The notes below the pieces were generated by a model that ran no database searches, was not told where the DNA came from, and was given only the letters and a program-made list of their open reading frames with translations. A stretch of DNA of 64,000 bases, taken from contig NZ_LMGT01000004.1 of the NCBI RefSeq assembly GCF_001427825.1, positions 62,001 to 126,000 on the forward strand. The letters are read 5' to 3'. This document shows, piece by piece, positions 1 through 7,807 of this stretch (its first letter is position 1; every line of letters begins with the position of its first letter). The DNA comes from Brevundimonas sp. Root608. GTDB lineage: Bacteria; Pseudomonadota; Alphaproteobacteria; Caulobacterales; Caulobacteraceae. A program made the position numbers and the translations under genes.

Positions 1-313
1 GGCGGTCGGCCTGGGACAGGGCGGCCTCGGCGATGGCCGACTGGGCCGTCATGGCCGCCCGGGCCAGGTTCATCGACAGGGTTTCGAGCATCTGGCGCTG
101 GTCGGCGCCGGGGAAGGCGAAGGCGTCGGCGGCGGCCGGCGCCGGTTCCGGTTGCGGCGCGGGCTGTCCGGGCGGCGGAGCCGGCTTGGCCTCGGCCTGG
201 GCGGCGCGCGGGCGGGGCGGCTTGGCCGAGGTCGGGCGGCCGGACTTGCGCGGCGGGCGGGGGGCGATCGTCTCCGGATTGGGGGCGGGCGGAGGGGTCG
301 GGCGCTTGGCCAT
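1..313 (-). CDS. phaC: N-terminal part of probable class I poly(3-hydroxyalkanoate) synthase
   Basis: A reverse-strand frame opens with ATG at 313 and is still open at the window edge, so only about 104 N-terminal residues are visible. The first 65 residues are a basic, Pro/Ala-rich tail of low complexity. It is followed by a segment containing NLARAAMTAQSAIAEAAL, which resembles the start of the PhaC N-terminal domain in alphaproteobacteria. PHA synthase polymerises 3-hydroxyacyl-CoA into storage polyester granules. The catalytic lipase-like box lies outside the window, so the identification rests on this short segment and is tentative. The gene is divergent from the lipoprotein gene that starts at 386. 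Confidence 0.5.
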   Translation of the reverse strand, partial: MAKRPTPPPAPNPETIAPRPPRKSGRPTSAKPPRPRAAQAEAKPAPPPGQPAPQPEPAPAAADAFAFPGADQRQMLETLSMNLARAAMTAQSAIAEAALSQADR

Positions 314-385
314 GGGGGAGGGCTCCGGGGTCGTCAGGATCGGTGCAAGGGCCGCGCGCCCTTCCGCCTGTGGCGATCATGGCAT

Positions 386-844
386 ATGACCGCCCCTGAT
401 ATGAACGCGCCAATCCGGAAAATCGCAGCGATGACGGCGGCGACCCTGCTGACGGGGGGGCTGTCGGCCTGCGCCGGCCTGTTCGACCCCGCCACCGACG
501 CCACTTCGCCGGTCGCGCCCCGCGTGCAGGCGCTGGTCGACGCGCACCGGGAATACCCCCGCTGGGCCGACTTCCCCAAGGTCGTCGAGCCGCTGCCCGC
601 GCCGGTCGCCATCGCGGCCCGGGTCAACACGCTGCGGGTGACCGGCGGCAGTCTGGCGGGCGAGGTGTCGCGCATCGACTGGCAGACCGCGGGCGATCCC
701 GAGGTCTTCGCCGACGACGTCCGGGCGCGGGTCGAGGCCACGCCGGTCGCGCCGGTGACGGCCCAGACCCAGGCGGAGATGGACGAATTCGTGCGCCGCA
801 CCCGCGAGCGCGGCCGCGCCCCGCCGCCGGTCGATCGCCGGTAG
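386..844 (+). CDS. Small hypothetical lipoprotein
   Basis: Encodes 152 residues. The N-terminus has a basic start (IRK), a hydrophobic stretch and a lipobox ending LSAC near residue 28, so the mature protein should be lipid-anchored. The rest is soluble, with EYPRWADFPKV in the middle and a Pro/Arg-rich tail. I know this only as a family of conserved hypothetical lipoproteins in Caulobacterales and assign no function. The ATG at 386 is preferred over upstream in-frame starts because those would place the signal sequence internally. A gap of 61 bases separates it from glpX, which may be co-transcribed. Confidence 0.65.
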   Translation: MTAPDMNAPIRKIAAMTAATLLTGGLSACAGLFDPATDATSPVAPRVQALVDAHREYPRWADFPKVVEPLPAPVAIAARVNTLRVTGGSLAGEVSRIDWQTAGDPEVFADDVRARVEATPVAPVTAQTQAEMDEFVRRTRERGRAPPPVDRR

Positions 845-905
845 ATCCAACAGAACAGTCGCCCGGACGGCAGAATCCGGGGATCATCGCCTCAGGAGAA
901 CGCCC

Positions 906-1862
906 ATGGCCGCTTCGGCTCCCTATGCATCCACGCTTGCCGCCGACGCCGCGCGGGTGACCGAACTGGCCGCCATCGCCAGCTACGCCCAGATCGGCCG
1001 CGGCGACGAGAAACAGGCCGACCAGCTGGCCGTGGACGCCATGCGCACCGCGCTGAACAGCCTCGACATCGACGGCAAGATCGTCATCGGCGAGGGCGAG
1101 CGCGACGAGGCCCCGATGCTCTACATCGGCGAGAAAGTCGGCACCGGGAAGGGCCCGGCCATCGACATCGCGCTCGATCCGCTGGAAGGCACGACCCTGA
1201 CGGCCAAGGCCATGGCCAACGCCCTGTGCGTGCTGTCGATGTCGCCGGGCGGCGGCATGCTGCACGCGCCCGACACCTACATGGACAAGATCGCCATCGG
1301 TCCCGGCTTCGCGCCCGGCACCGTCGACCTGGACATGAAGCCGGGGGACAACGTCCGGTCGCTGGCTTCGGCCAAGGGGGTGAAGCCGGAGGACATCACC
1401 GTCTGCGTCATGGACCGGCCGCGCCACGCCGAGCTGATCGCGGCGCTGCGCGAGGTCGGGGCCCGGGTGCTGCTGATCACCGACGGCGACGTGGCGGGCG
1501 TGATTCACACGGCGGAGCCGGAGACGGGCATCGACCTGTATCTGGGCTCGGGGGGGGCGCCGGAAGGCGTGCTGGCGGCCAGCGCGCTGAAATGCGTCGG
1601 CGGCCATTTCCAGGGTCGGCTGATCTTCCGCAACGACGACGAGCGGGAACGGGCGCGCAAGACGGGGGTCACCGACTTCGACCGCAAATACGACCTGCAT
1701 GAGCTGGTGTCCAAGGACGCCATCTTCGCCGCCACCGGCGTGACCAAGGGCGCCATGCTGGACGGGGTCAAGGTCGCCGACGGCTTCGTTTCGACGCATA
1801 CGCTGGTGATGGATTCCTCGACGCGGACGGTCCAGCGCATCCGCACCATCCGGCCGCTCTGA
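906..1862 (+). CDS. glpX: Class II fructose-1,6-bisphosphatase GlpX
   Basis: 318 residues, the normal length for GlpX. It hydrolyses fructose 1,6-bisphosphate to fructose 6-phosphate in gluconeogenesis, in the cytoplasm. Family motifs are visible: IVIGEGERDEAPML near residue 58 (metal-binding acidic residues), IDIALDPLEGTTL with the DPLEGT substrate/metal loop, and GSGGAPEGVLAA. A good ribosome-binding site (caggagaa) precedes ATG at 906. Its TGA overlaps the ATG of recJ by one base, so the two are translationally coupled. GlpX provides the FBPase route expected when no class I enzyme is present. Confidence 0.93.
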   Translation: MAASAPYASTLAADAARVTELAAIASYAQIGRGDEKQADQLAVDAMRTALNSLDIDGKIVIGEGERDEAPMLYIGEKVGTGKGPAIDIALDPLEGTTLTAKAMANALCVLSMSPGGGMLHAPDTYMDKIAIGPGFAPGTVDLDMKPGDNVRSLASAKGVKPEDITVCVMDRPRHAELIAALREVGARVLLITDGDVAGVIHTAEPETGIDLYLGSGGAPEGVLAASALKCVGGHFQGRLIFRNDDERERARKTGVTDFDRKYDLHELVSKDAIFAATGVTKGAMLDGVKVADGFVSTHTLVMDSSTRTVQRIRTIRPL

Positions 1863-3676
1863 TGGCCGACGGGGGCGCGGACGCGGACTTCGGGCCTGCG
1901 TTCCTCGGCGTGTCCCGCTCCCTGTCCGGACGCGCCTGGCGGCAGCGGCCCGCCGAGGCCGGTCTGATCCGCAGCCATATGCAGGCCCTGGGTCTGGAAG
2001 AGCCTCTGGCGCGGGCGCTGGCGGCGCGCGGCGTGCGCGCCGATCAGGGGGCCGACTTCCTGCAGCCGACGCTGAAGGCGCTGTTCCCCGATCCGTCCAG
2101 CTTCATGGACATGGATGCGGCGGCCGAGGCGATCCTCGATGCTTTGCAGGCCAAGGCCTCGATCCATGTCTTCGCCGACTATGACGTCGACGGGGCGTCG
2201 AGCGCGGCCCTGCTGGTGCGCTGGTTCCGGGCCGTGGGGGCCGAGCTGCCGATCTATGTGCCGGACCGGATGACCGAGGGCTACGGCCCCAGCGCGCGGG
2301 CCTTCGACACGCTGAAGGCCTCGGGCGCCGATCTGGTCATCACCGTGGACTGCGGCGCGGCGGCCAATGAGGCGGTGGCCCATGCGGCGGCGATCGGGTT
2401 GAAGGTCGTGGTCATCGACCACCACATGATGCGCGAGCATCCGCCGGTCTGCGCCGCCGTGGTCAATCCGAACAGGCCGGGATGCAACTCGGGGCAGGGC
2501 AACCTGGCGGCGGCGGGGGTGGTGTTCGTGCTGCTGGCGGCGCTGAACCGCGAGGCGCGGCGGCGCGGGATGTTCGGCGACCTGAAGGAGCCGGACATCC
2601 GCCAGTGGCTGGATCTGGCGGCCATGGGGGCGATCTGCGACGTGACGGGCCTGACCGGCTTCAACCGGGCCCTGACCAGCCTGGGCCTGCGGCGGATGTC
2701 CGAGTGGGCCAATCCGGGCCTGCGAGCGCTGCTGGCGGCGGCGGGGGCCGAGCCGGGGCCGGCCAAGTCGAACCATGCGGGCTTTATCCTGGGGCCGCGG
2801 ATCAATGCGGGCGGGCGGATCGGCAAGTCGGATCTGGGCGCGCGCCTGCTGTCGACCGACGATCCCGTCGAGGCCGCGGCGCTGGCCCAGGAGCTTGACG
2901 CCCTGAACATCGCCCGGCGCGAGGTCGAGCGGCAGGTGACGGAACAGGCCACGCGCATGGTCGAGGCCACCGGCGCCCACGCGGATGGTTCAGCGGTGGT
3001 GGTGATCGAGGGCGACGATTGGCATCCCGGCGTGGTCGGCATCGTGGCGGGCCGTCTGCGCGAACGCTGGCGCAAGCCGGTCGTGGTCATCGGCGTCGAT
3101 GCGATCAACGGCGTCGGCAAGGGCTCGGGCCGGTCGCAGCCGGGCATGAATCTGGGCAAGGCCGTGCAGGCGGCGTGGGAGAGCGGCGTGCTGATGGCCG
3201 GGGGCGGCCACGCCATGGCCGCGGGGCTGACGGTGCGGGCCGACGACATCGGCCGGCTGCGCGATTTTCTGAACGAGCGGATGGCGGGCGAGCAGGCGGC
3301 GGCGGATGCGCTGGACCTGGTCGAGATCGACGCCCTGATCGATCCGGGCGCGGCGACGCGGGGACTGTTCGAACAGTTCGAGCAGCTGGCGCCGTTCGGC
3401 CCGGCCAATCCCGAGCCGCTGTTCGCCCTCGAGCATGTCTCGGTGCGCGACGCTGTGGCCATGACCGGCGGCCATGTGCGCTGCCGGCTGGTCGGGGCCG
3501 ACGGGGCGTCGGTGAAAGCCATTTCCTGGCGCTGCGCCGATTTGCCCGGCGGTCAGTCGCTGTTGTCCGGACAGGGCGGGCTGAGCGTGGTCGGACGGTT
3601 GAAGGCCGACGACTGGAACGGCCGCAAGGGCGTGCAATTCGAGATCGAGGACGTGGCCGATCCGCGGATGGCGTGA
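1862..3676 (+). CDS. recJ: Single-stranded-DNA-specific exonuclease RecJ
   Basis: 604 residues; E. coli RecJ is 577. It degrades single-stranded DNA 5' to 3' in RecF-pathway recombination and mismatch/base-excision repair. DHH-superfamily motifs are visible: ADYDVDG near residue 105 (motif I), VITVDCG (motif II), VIDHHMM near 186 (motif III), then GPRINAGGRIG, and the DHHA1 motif GGGHAMAAG in the C-terminal half. The C-terminal OB-like domain reaches the end. The start codon overlaps the glpX stop. The next feature downstream is the tRNA-Glu promoter, so this two-gene unit ends here. Confidence 0.95.
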   Translation: MADGGADADFGPAFLGVSRSLSGRAWRQRPAEAGLIRSHMQALGLEEPLARALAARGVRADQGADFLQPTLKALFPDPSSFMDMDAAAEAILDALQAKASIHVFADYDVDGASSAALLVRWFRAVGAELPIYVPDRMTEGYGPSARAFDTLKASGADLVITVDCGAAANEAVAHAAAIGLKVVVIDHHMMREHPPVCAAVVNPNRPGCNSGQGNLAAAGVVFVLLAALNREARRRGMFGDLKEPDIRQWLDLAAMGAICDVTGLTGFNRALTSLGLRRMSEWANPGLRALLAAAGAEPGPAKSNHAGFILGPRINAGGRIGKSDLGARLLSTDDPVEAAALAQELDALNIARREVERQVTEQATRMVEATGAHADGSAVVVIEGDDWHPGVVGIVAGRLRERWRKPVVVIGVDAINGVGKGSGRSQPGMNLGKAVQAAWESGVLMAGGGHAMAAGLTVRADDIGRLRDFLNERMAGEQAAADALDLVEIDALIDPGAATRGLFEQFEQLAPFGPANPEPLFALEHVSVRDAVAMTGGHVRCRLVGADGASVKAISWRCADLPGGQSLLSGQGGLSVVGRLKADDWNGRKGVQFEIEDVADPRMA

Positions 3677-3744
3677 ATACCCGGCATATTCCCGCGAGCC
3701 GGGATGCCCGGAATACTGTGTGTCGGCCCTCGGCGTTTTGCGGG

Positions 3745-3773
3745 TTGCACGGCCCGGAATCGGCGGCTATATC
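3745..3773 (+). promoter_or_regulatory. Sigma-70-type promoter of tRNA-Glu
   Basis: A -35 box TTGCAC (3745-3750) and a -10 box TATATC (3768-3773) are separated by exactly 17 bases. Transcription would begin near 3780, about a dozen bases before the tRNA. This is inferred from sequence only. Confidence 0.6.
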
Positions 3774-3791
3774 GCCCGCTCTCCGCGCAGC

Positions 3792-3866
3792 GGTCCCTTC
3801 GTCTATCGGTTAGGACGTCAGGTTTTCAACCTGAAAAGAGGGGTTCGACTCCCCTAGGGACTGCCA
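3792..3866 (+). tRNA. tRNA-Glu (anticodon TTC)
   Basis: 75 bases including an encoded CCA. All arms fold: acceptor (with a G1-U72 wobble), D arm GTCT/GGAC, anticodon stem TCAGG/CCTGA around loop TTTTCAA (anticodon TTC), a 4-base variable loop, and T arm AGGGG/CCCCT with loop TTCGACT. The G1-U72 pair is unusual; most alphaproteobacterial tRNA-Glu have G1-C72. Confidence 0.95.
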
Positions 3867-3969
3867 GCGCGGAGCTTCCCTTTTTCGCTGTGACCGTCGC
3901 AACGCCGAGCCTTTCCGGGTCTGGCGCGTTTGAACGTCGCGTCCGGTCGCCGGGCGAGGGAGGAGCCGG

Positions 3970-4392
3970 TTGATCCAGATGCCCGAGACGCCCACCCCGA
4001 TACGCGACCTGCGGCGTGAGGACGGCCGCGAGTCCGTGCTGATGGTCGAGGACAATGCCGAGGTCCGGACGATGGGCGCGACCCTGCTGGAGGAGGCGGG
4101 GTTCGAGGTCCACCAGGCCGGCGACGCCGACGAGGCTCTGGCGCTGGTCGCGGAAGGCCTGTCGTTCGACCTGCTGTTCACCGACATCGTCATGCCCGGC
4201 GCGATGGACGGGGTCGCCCTGGCGGCCGAGGTGCGCCGGCTGCGGCCGGGAACGCCGGTCCTGCTGACGACCGGCTGGGGTGACCGCTCGGATGACCGCG
4301 GCGGGCTGGAATTGATCGGCAAACCCTACCGCAGCCCCGATCTGATGCGGAAGATTCGCGCCGTTCTGGACGAGCCGCAGCCGCCGATCTGA
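3970..4392 (+). CDS. Single-domain response regulator (CheY-like receiver)
   Basis: 140 residues forming one receiver domain with no output domain. Key residues are present: acidic pair ED at about 26-27, phospho-acceptor Asp72 in LLFTDIVMPG, the conserved Thr in LLTTG and Lys118 in IGKPY. Start TTG at 3970 is chosen because a strong GGAGG sits six bases upstream; the ATG at 3979 is too far from it. The DIVMPG and IGKPY motifs resemble the FixJ/hybrid-kinase type receivers of alphaproteobacteria, so it may accept phosphate from a HWE or hybrid kinase elsewhere. No kinase gene is adjacent. Confidence 0.8.
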   Translation: MIQMPETPTPIRDLRREDGRESVLMVEDNAEVRTMGATLLEEAGFEVHQAGDADEALALVAEGLSFDLLFTDIVMPGAMDGVALAAEVRRLRPGTPVLLTTGWGDRSDDRGGLELIGKPYRSPDLMRKIRAVLDEPQPPI

Positions 4393-4407
4393 ACACAATT
4401 CGGCGAT

Positions 4408-4431
4408 TCCGGCGGGAAACCGGAGTTTTTT
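4408..4431 (+). terminator. Weak Rho-independent terminator after the response regulator
   Basis: A 5-bp stem TCCGG/CCGGA with a 7-base loop is followed by six T residues (4426-4431), 16 bases after the stop codon. The stem is short, so efficiency is uncertain. Confidence 0.5.
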
Positions 4432-4501
4432 GCTTTTCCGGCCTTCACAGAACCGTGTTAAATAAGCGCCGTCCGCAAGGGTTGCGGGCAGGGGGAAGGC
4501 T

Positions 4502-5074
4502 GTGTCTGACTACGAGGGCGTTGGGACGATTACCGCCGCGGTGCGTATCGCGGGGCGGGTGAAATGGTTCGATCCCGGCAAGGGATACGGCTTCATCGTG
4601 CCCGACGATCCCAGCCTGACGGATATGAAGGATGTCCTGCTGCACATCTCCAGCCTGCGCGACAGCGGGCGGGATACGGCGCCCGAAGGCGCGCCCATCA
4701 CCTGCGATTGCGCGCGGCGGCCCAAGGGCTGGCAGGTCACCGAGGTCCACGAACTGGGCGAGGGCGATCCAGACCTCGCGCCGGCGCCGAAGCGCAGCGG
4801 CTATGAGGGCCTGAGGCAACAGGAGGCGTCGCGGATCGCCGACGGCGAGACGGCGTCCGGCGGCCCGCTGGAGACGGCCGTGGTAAAATGGTTCAATCGC
4901 ACCAAGGGCTACGGATTCGTGGTGCGCGACGGCGCGCCCGGCGATATCTTCGTCCATGTCGAGACCTTGCGGCGCTGCGGGCTGGATGACCTCCTGCCGG
5001 GCGAGACGGTCGCGGTGCGGTTCGCCGAGGGGCCCAAGGGCCTGGTGGTCGCTGAAATCAGGCCGGGCGGATAG
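4502..5074 (+). CDS. Double cold-shock-domain protein
   Basis: 190 residues with two cold-shock domains joined by a charged linker. Domain 1 has [13 protein letters not shown] at about residues 21-33 and domain 2 [13 protein letters not shown] at about 129-141; both keep the aromatic RNP1-type nucleic-acid-binding face. Such proteins bind single-stranded RNA/DNA as chaperones. Two-domain versions are typical of Caulobacterales and related alphaproteobacteria, where some are growth-phase rather than cold regulated. GTG at 4502 is preceded by a purine-rich site (aggggga). It stands alone between a terminator and the DUF192 lipoprotein gene. Confidence 0.9.
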   Translation: MSDYEGVGTITAAVRIAGRVKWFDPGKGYGFIVPDDPSLTDMKDVLLHISSLRDSGRDTAPEGAPITCDCARRPKGWQVTEVHELGEGDPDLAPAPKRSGYEGLRQQEASRIADGETASGGPLETAVVKWFNRTKGYGFVVRDGAPGDIFVHVETLRRCGLDDLLPGETVAVRFAEGPKGLVVAEIRPGG

Positions 5075-5100
5075 TCTCCGCCCCCGAAGAGGGTGGATGC

Positions 5101-5574
5101 GTGATGCTACGTCGTGGAATACTGGCCGTCCTGTCCACCGCGGTCCTGCTGGCCGGCTGCGCCGGGGCGGGAACGCCCAGGGACGCCCAGGGAAACCCTC
5201 TGGAAGCCCTGACCATCACCACCGCCAGCGGCGAGCACCGCTTCATGGTCGAGATCGCCGACGACGACGCCGAGCGCCAGCGCGGGCTGATGTTCCGCGA
5301 TCCGCTGGCGGACGACCGCGGCATGCTGTTCCAGTTCCCCGACGTGGCCGAGCGCGGCTTCTGGATGCGCAACACACCGAGCCCGCTGGACATCATCTAC
5401 ATCGACCCGCGCGGGCGGATCGTCTCGATCGCGAAGAACGCCACGCCCCAGTCGGACACGGTCATCCCGTCCAACGGCCCGGCCAGCGGCGTGCTGGAAC
5501 TGCGGGCGGGTCGCGCCGACGAGATCGGGGCGAAGGCGGGCGACAGGGTGCGCCATCCGTTCTTCGCAGAATAA
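5101..5574 (+). CDS. DUF192 family lipoprotein
   Basis: 157 residues. A signal with lipobox LAGC at about residues 17-20 predicts a lipid-anchored periplasmic protein. The remainder is a DUF192 domain: ERQRGLMFRDPLADDRGMLF, GFWMRNTPSPLDIIYID and the C-terminal LELRAGRADEIG. The fold is known structurally but no function is established for the family. GTG at 5101 or ATG at 5104 could start it. It lies 26 bases after the cold-shock gene and directly before tRNA-Pro. Confidence 0.85.
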   Translation: MMLRRGILAVLSTAVLLAGCAGAGTPRDAQGNPLEALTITTASGEHRFMVEIADDDAERQRGLMFRDPLADDRGMLFQFPDVAERGFWMRNTPSPLDIIYIDPRGRIVSIAKNATPQSDTVIPSNGPASGVLELRAGRADEIGAKAGDRVRHPFFAE

Positions 5575-5624
5575 CCCGGCCGGGTGCGTTGCGGCGCGGC
5601 GTCGAGTGTGTCAAATCCCGCCGC

Positions 5625-5701
<77 letters not shown>

Positions 5702-5783
5702 AAAACTCTGGAAGCGTGCATAGGCCCCCCGGGCTTGAACTTGCGTTCCCGCTGAAACGCGCTGTCGCCGGGCAGGGCCTCTC

Positions 5784-6485
5784 CTAGACCACCGTTCCGA
5801 ACAGGCGACCGATGCCGGCGGTGGCGGCCATGGCGATGACGCCCCAGAAGGCCACGCGAAGCACCGACCGCGGCACATTGGCGCCGCCCGCCATCGCGCC
5901 GAGCGCCCCCAGCCCCATCAGCCCCGCCAGAGCCGTGACGCCGACCCATACGATCAGGCCGTTGAGCGGCGCCAGCAGCACCACGACCAGGGGCGGGGCC
6001 GCGCCGAGGGCGAAGGTCAGGGCCGAGGTCAGGGCGGCCTGGATCGGCCGGGCGGTGGTGAAGTCGGAAATGCCCAGCTCATCGCGGGCATGGGCGCCGA
6101 GGGCGTCCCGCGCCATCAGCTGTTGCGCCACCTGCCGCGACAGGGCGGGCTCCACCCCCCGGGCGGCGTAGATGGCGGCCAGTTCGTTGACCTCGGCTTC
6201 CGGATCGGCCGCCAGTTCGGCGGTTTCGCGGGCGAGGTCGGCCTTTTCGGTGTCGGACTGGGAGCTGACCGAGACGTATTCGCCTGCGGCCATCGACATG
6301 GCCCCGGCCACCAGGCCCGCGACGCCGGCGATCAGTATGCCGCCGCGCGCGGCCTCGGCCGCCGCCACGCCGACGACGAGGCTGGCCGTGGAGACGAGGC
6401 CGTCGTTGGCGCCGAGAACGGCGGCGCGCAGCCAGCCGATGCGGGCGACGAGGTGGCGTTCGGGGTGACGCTCAAGGCGGCTCAT
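5784..6485 (-). CDS. VIT1/CCC1-family transporter
   Basis: 233 residues. The family transports Fe(II)/Mn(II) across membranes. Membrane segments are seen at about residues 20-43 (containing GANDGLVSTASLVVGVAAA, the family signature), 48-70, and three more in the last 90 residues. The loop between segments 2 and 3 is rich in acidic residues (SDTEKADLARETAELAADP), which in family members forms the metal-binding helical region. It begins 15 bases after the stop of the cytochrome b561 gene on the same strand, so the two are probably one operon. Confidence 0.88.
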   Translation of the reverse strand: MSRLERHPERHLVARIGWLRAAVLGANDGLVSTASLVVGVAAAEAARGGILIAGVAGLVAGAMSMAAGEYVSVSSQSDTEKADLARETAELAADPEAEVNELAAIYAARGVEPALSRQVAQQLMARDALGAHARDELGISDFTTARPIQAALTSALTFALGAAPPLVVVLLAPLNGLIVWVGVTALAGLMGLGALGAMAGGANVPRSVLRVAFWGVIAMAATAGIGRLFGTVV

Positions 6486-6500
6486 GGACGGTCTCCCCGG

Positions 6501-7055
6501 TCAGCGGCGGCGAGGCAGCATGAGCCCCAGGGTCCCGTCCTTCAACACATACTGGTGGATCAGGGCGGCGGCGGCGTGCAGGCCGATCAGCCAGTAGCCG
6601 GCGACGCCCAGGGTCTCGTGCCACTCCTCGAGCTGTTCGGTCAGGCCCTCGTTCGGCGCGACCAGGGGCGGCAGGGAGAGGCCGAAGAAGGGAATGTCCT
6701 TGCCGTCGGCGCTCAGCGCCAGCCAGCCGAGCAGCGGCATGGCGATCATCAGGCCATACAGGGCGAGATGCCCGACCGCCGCCGGCCAACGGGTCCAGCC
6801 GGGCGAAGGCGACAGGAGGGGCGTCCGCCAGCGGGCGATCAGCCGGATCCAGACGAGGACGAAGACCGACAGACCGAGCATGAAATGCCAGGTCTTCAGG
6901 CCCTCGCGGATGTCGCTGCCGCGCGGATAGAATTCCCGCAGTTCGATGCAGGCGTAGACCGCGGCCAGCAGGAGCAGCATCAGCCAGTGCAAGCCGATGG
7001 ACAGCCCCCCGAACGCGGGGCGGGCGTGGCGTGACTCGGACAGATAGATGATCAT
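6501..7055 (-). CDS. Cytochrome b561 family protein
   Basis: 184 residues with four membrane helices and His residues placed as haem b ligands: GLHWLM in helix 1, TWHFMLG in helix 2, and the EEWHETLG and GLHAAAALIH pair near the end. These small di-haem proteins move electrons between quinol and an acceptor in the inner membrane. ATG at 7055 begins MIIYLSES; upstream extension in the frame would be Arg/Pro-rich and unlike the family. It is divergent from the NDUFS4-like gene across 194 bases and precedes the VIT transporter gene. Confidence 0.88.
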   Translation of the reverse strand: MIIYLSESRHARPAFGGLSIGLHWLMLLLLAAVYACIELREFYPRGSDIREGLKTWHFMLGLSVFVLVWIRLIARWRTPLLSPSPGWTRWPAAVGHLALYGLMIAMPLLGWLALSADGKDIPFFGLSLPPLVAPNEGLTEQLEEWHETLGVAGYWLIGLHAAAALIHQYVLKDGTLGLMLPRRR

Positions 7056-7249
7056 CGGCGAATTCCCGCAGGCTGTGACCAAGCTGCGCCGTACCTGCTG
7101 CGGCGGATTTGATCCAGCGCAACCGCCGCTGCGTCGGATCGCCGCGCGCCGCGCCGGCGTCGGGATCGCCCGGCGCTGGACCGGGGTCCGGCGTCGGGGT
7201 ATCTGGCCCTGCGCGGACCGCATCCGCCCACGACCGCCAGGAGCCCTCC

Positions 7250-7555
7250 ATGCTTGCCCGCATCTACCGCCCCGCCAAGACCGCGATGCAATCGGGCAAG
7301 GCCACGGCGAGAGACTGGCGTCTGGAGTTCGAGCCGGCGTCGGCGCGAACGATCGATCCGCTGATGGGCTGGACCAGCTCGTCCGACATGAACGGCCAGG
7401 TCCGCCTGACCTTCGATTCGGCCGAGGAGGCGGTGGCCTATGCCGAGCGGCACGGGATCCCGTTCCGCCTGCACGAGCCGCAGGATCCGCCCGTGATCCT
7501 CAAGGCCTACGCTGACAATTTCGCCACCTTCCGCAAACAACCCTGGACGCATTGA
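7250..7555 (+). CDS. NDUFS4-like respiratory Complex I accessory protein
   Basis: 101 residues matching the ETC_C1 (NDUFS4, 18-kDa) family: N-terminal MLARIYRPAKTAMQSGKA, then the WRLEFEP and MGWTSSSDMNGQVRLTF motifs and the AVAYAERHGIPFRL stretch. In alphaproteobacteria this accessory subunit stabilises the peripheral arm of NADH:ubiquinone oxidoreductase. It is encoded away from the main nuo cluster, as is usual. A ribosome-binding site (aggag) lies seven bases before ATG at 7250. Confidence 0.9.
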   Translation: MLARIYRPAKTAMQSGKATARDWRLEFEPASARTIDPLMGWTSSSDMNGQVRLTFDSAEEAVAYAERHGIPFRLHEPQDPPVILKAYADNFATFRKQPWTH

Positions 7556-7564
7556 TTCCTGTTG

Positions 7565-7685
7565 CGGCTACCGCGCTTCGCGCTACTTGAGCCGCGCGGT
7601 TGTTCGGCTACCGCGCTTCGGGCTACTTGAGCCGCGCGGTTGTTCGGCTACCGCGCTTCGGGCTACTTGAGCCGGATCGCGCGGT
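7565..7685. repeat. Three tandem 40-bp hairpin-forming repeats
   Basis: Two full 40-bp units start at 7565 and 7605 and differ at one base; a third starts at 7645 and follows the same sequence for 30 bases. Each unit folds: ACCGCGC pairs with GCGCGGT and, inside, GGCT pairs with AGCC around loop ACTTG. The third unit has five extra bases but still closes with GCGCGGT at 7679-7685. The block lies between the NDUFS4-like gene and tRNA-Arg. There are no spacers, so it is not a CRISPR array. Confidence 0.85.
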
Positions 7686-7693
7686 GGCCGTCG

Positions 7694-7770
7694 GCGCCCA
7701 TAGCTCAACCGGATAGAGCACCCGCCTTCTAAGCGGGATGTTGCAGGTTCGAGTCCTGCTGGGCGCGCCA
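7694..7770 (+). tRNA. tRNA-Arg (anticodon TCT)
   Basis: 77 bases with encoded CCA. The acceptor GCGCCCA pairs perfectly with TGGGCGC, the anticodon stem CCGC is closed around the loop with anticodon TCT, and the T arm is GCAGG-TTCGAGT-CCTGC. It reads the rare AGA/AGG codons. Confidence 0.95.
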
Positions 7771-7807
7771 TTCCTGAACCGGCCCGGCGCCCGCGCATTG
7801 AGGGGCG

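Noticed and set aside
152..385. An N-terminal extension of the lipoprotein gene at 386
   Set aside because: It would place the signal peptide inside the protein and runs antisense to the probable phaC coding region; composition is Gly/Arg-rich low complexity.
3970..4392. CpdR or DivK identity for the single-domain response regulator
   Set aside because: The length (140 residues) and motifs (DIVMPG, IGKPY) differ from what I recall of CpdR and DivK; no specific name can be supported.
4445..4465. CtrA-like TTAA sites upstream of the cold-shock gene
   Set aside because: Only one TTAA is present (in GTTAAATAA); the paired TTAA-N7-TTAA form is absent.
7565..7685. Possible CRISPR array
   Set aside because: The 40-base units are directly adjacent with no spacers, and no cas genes are present.
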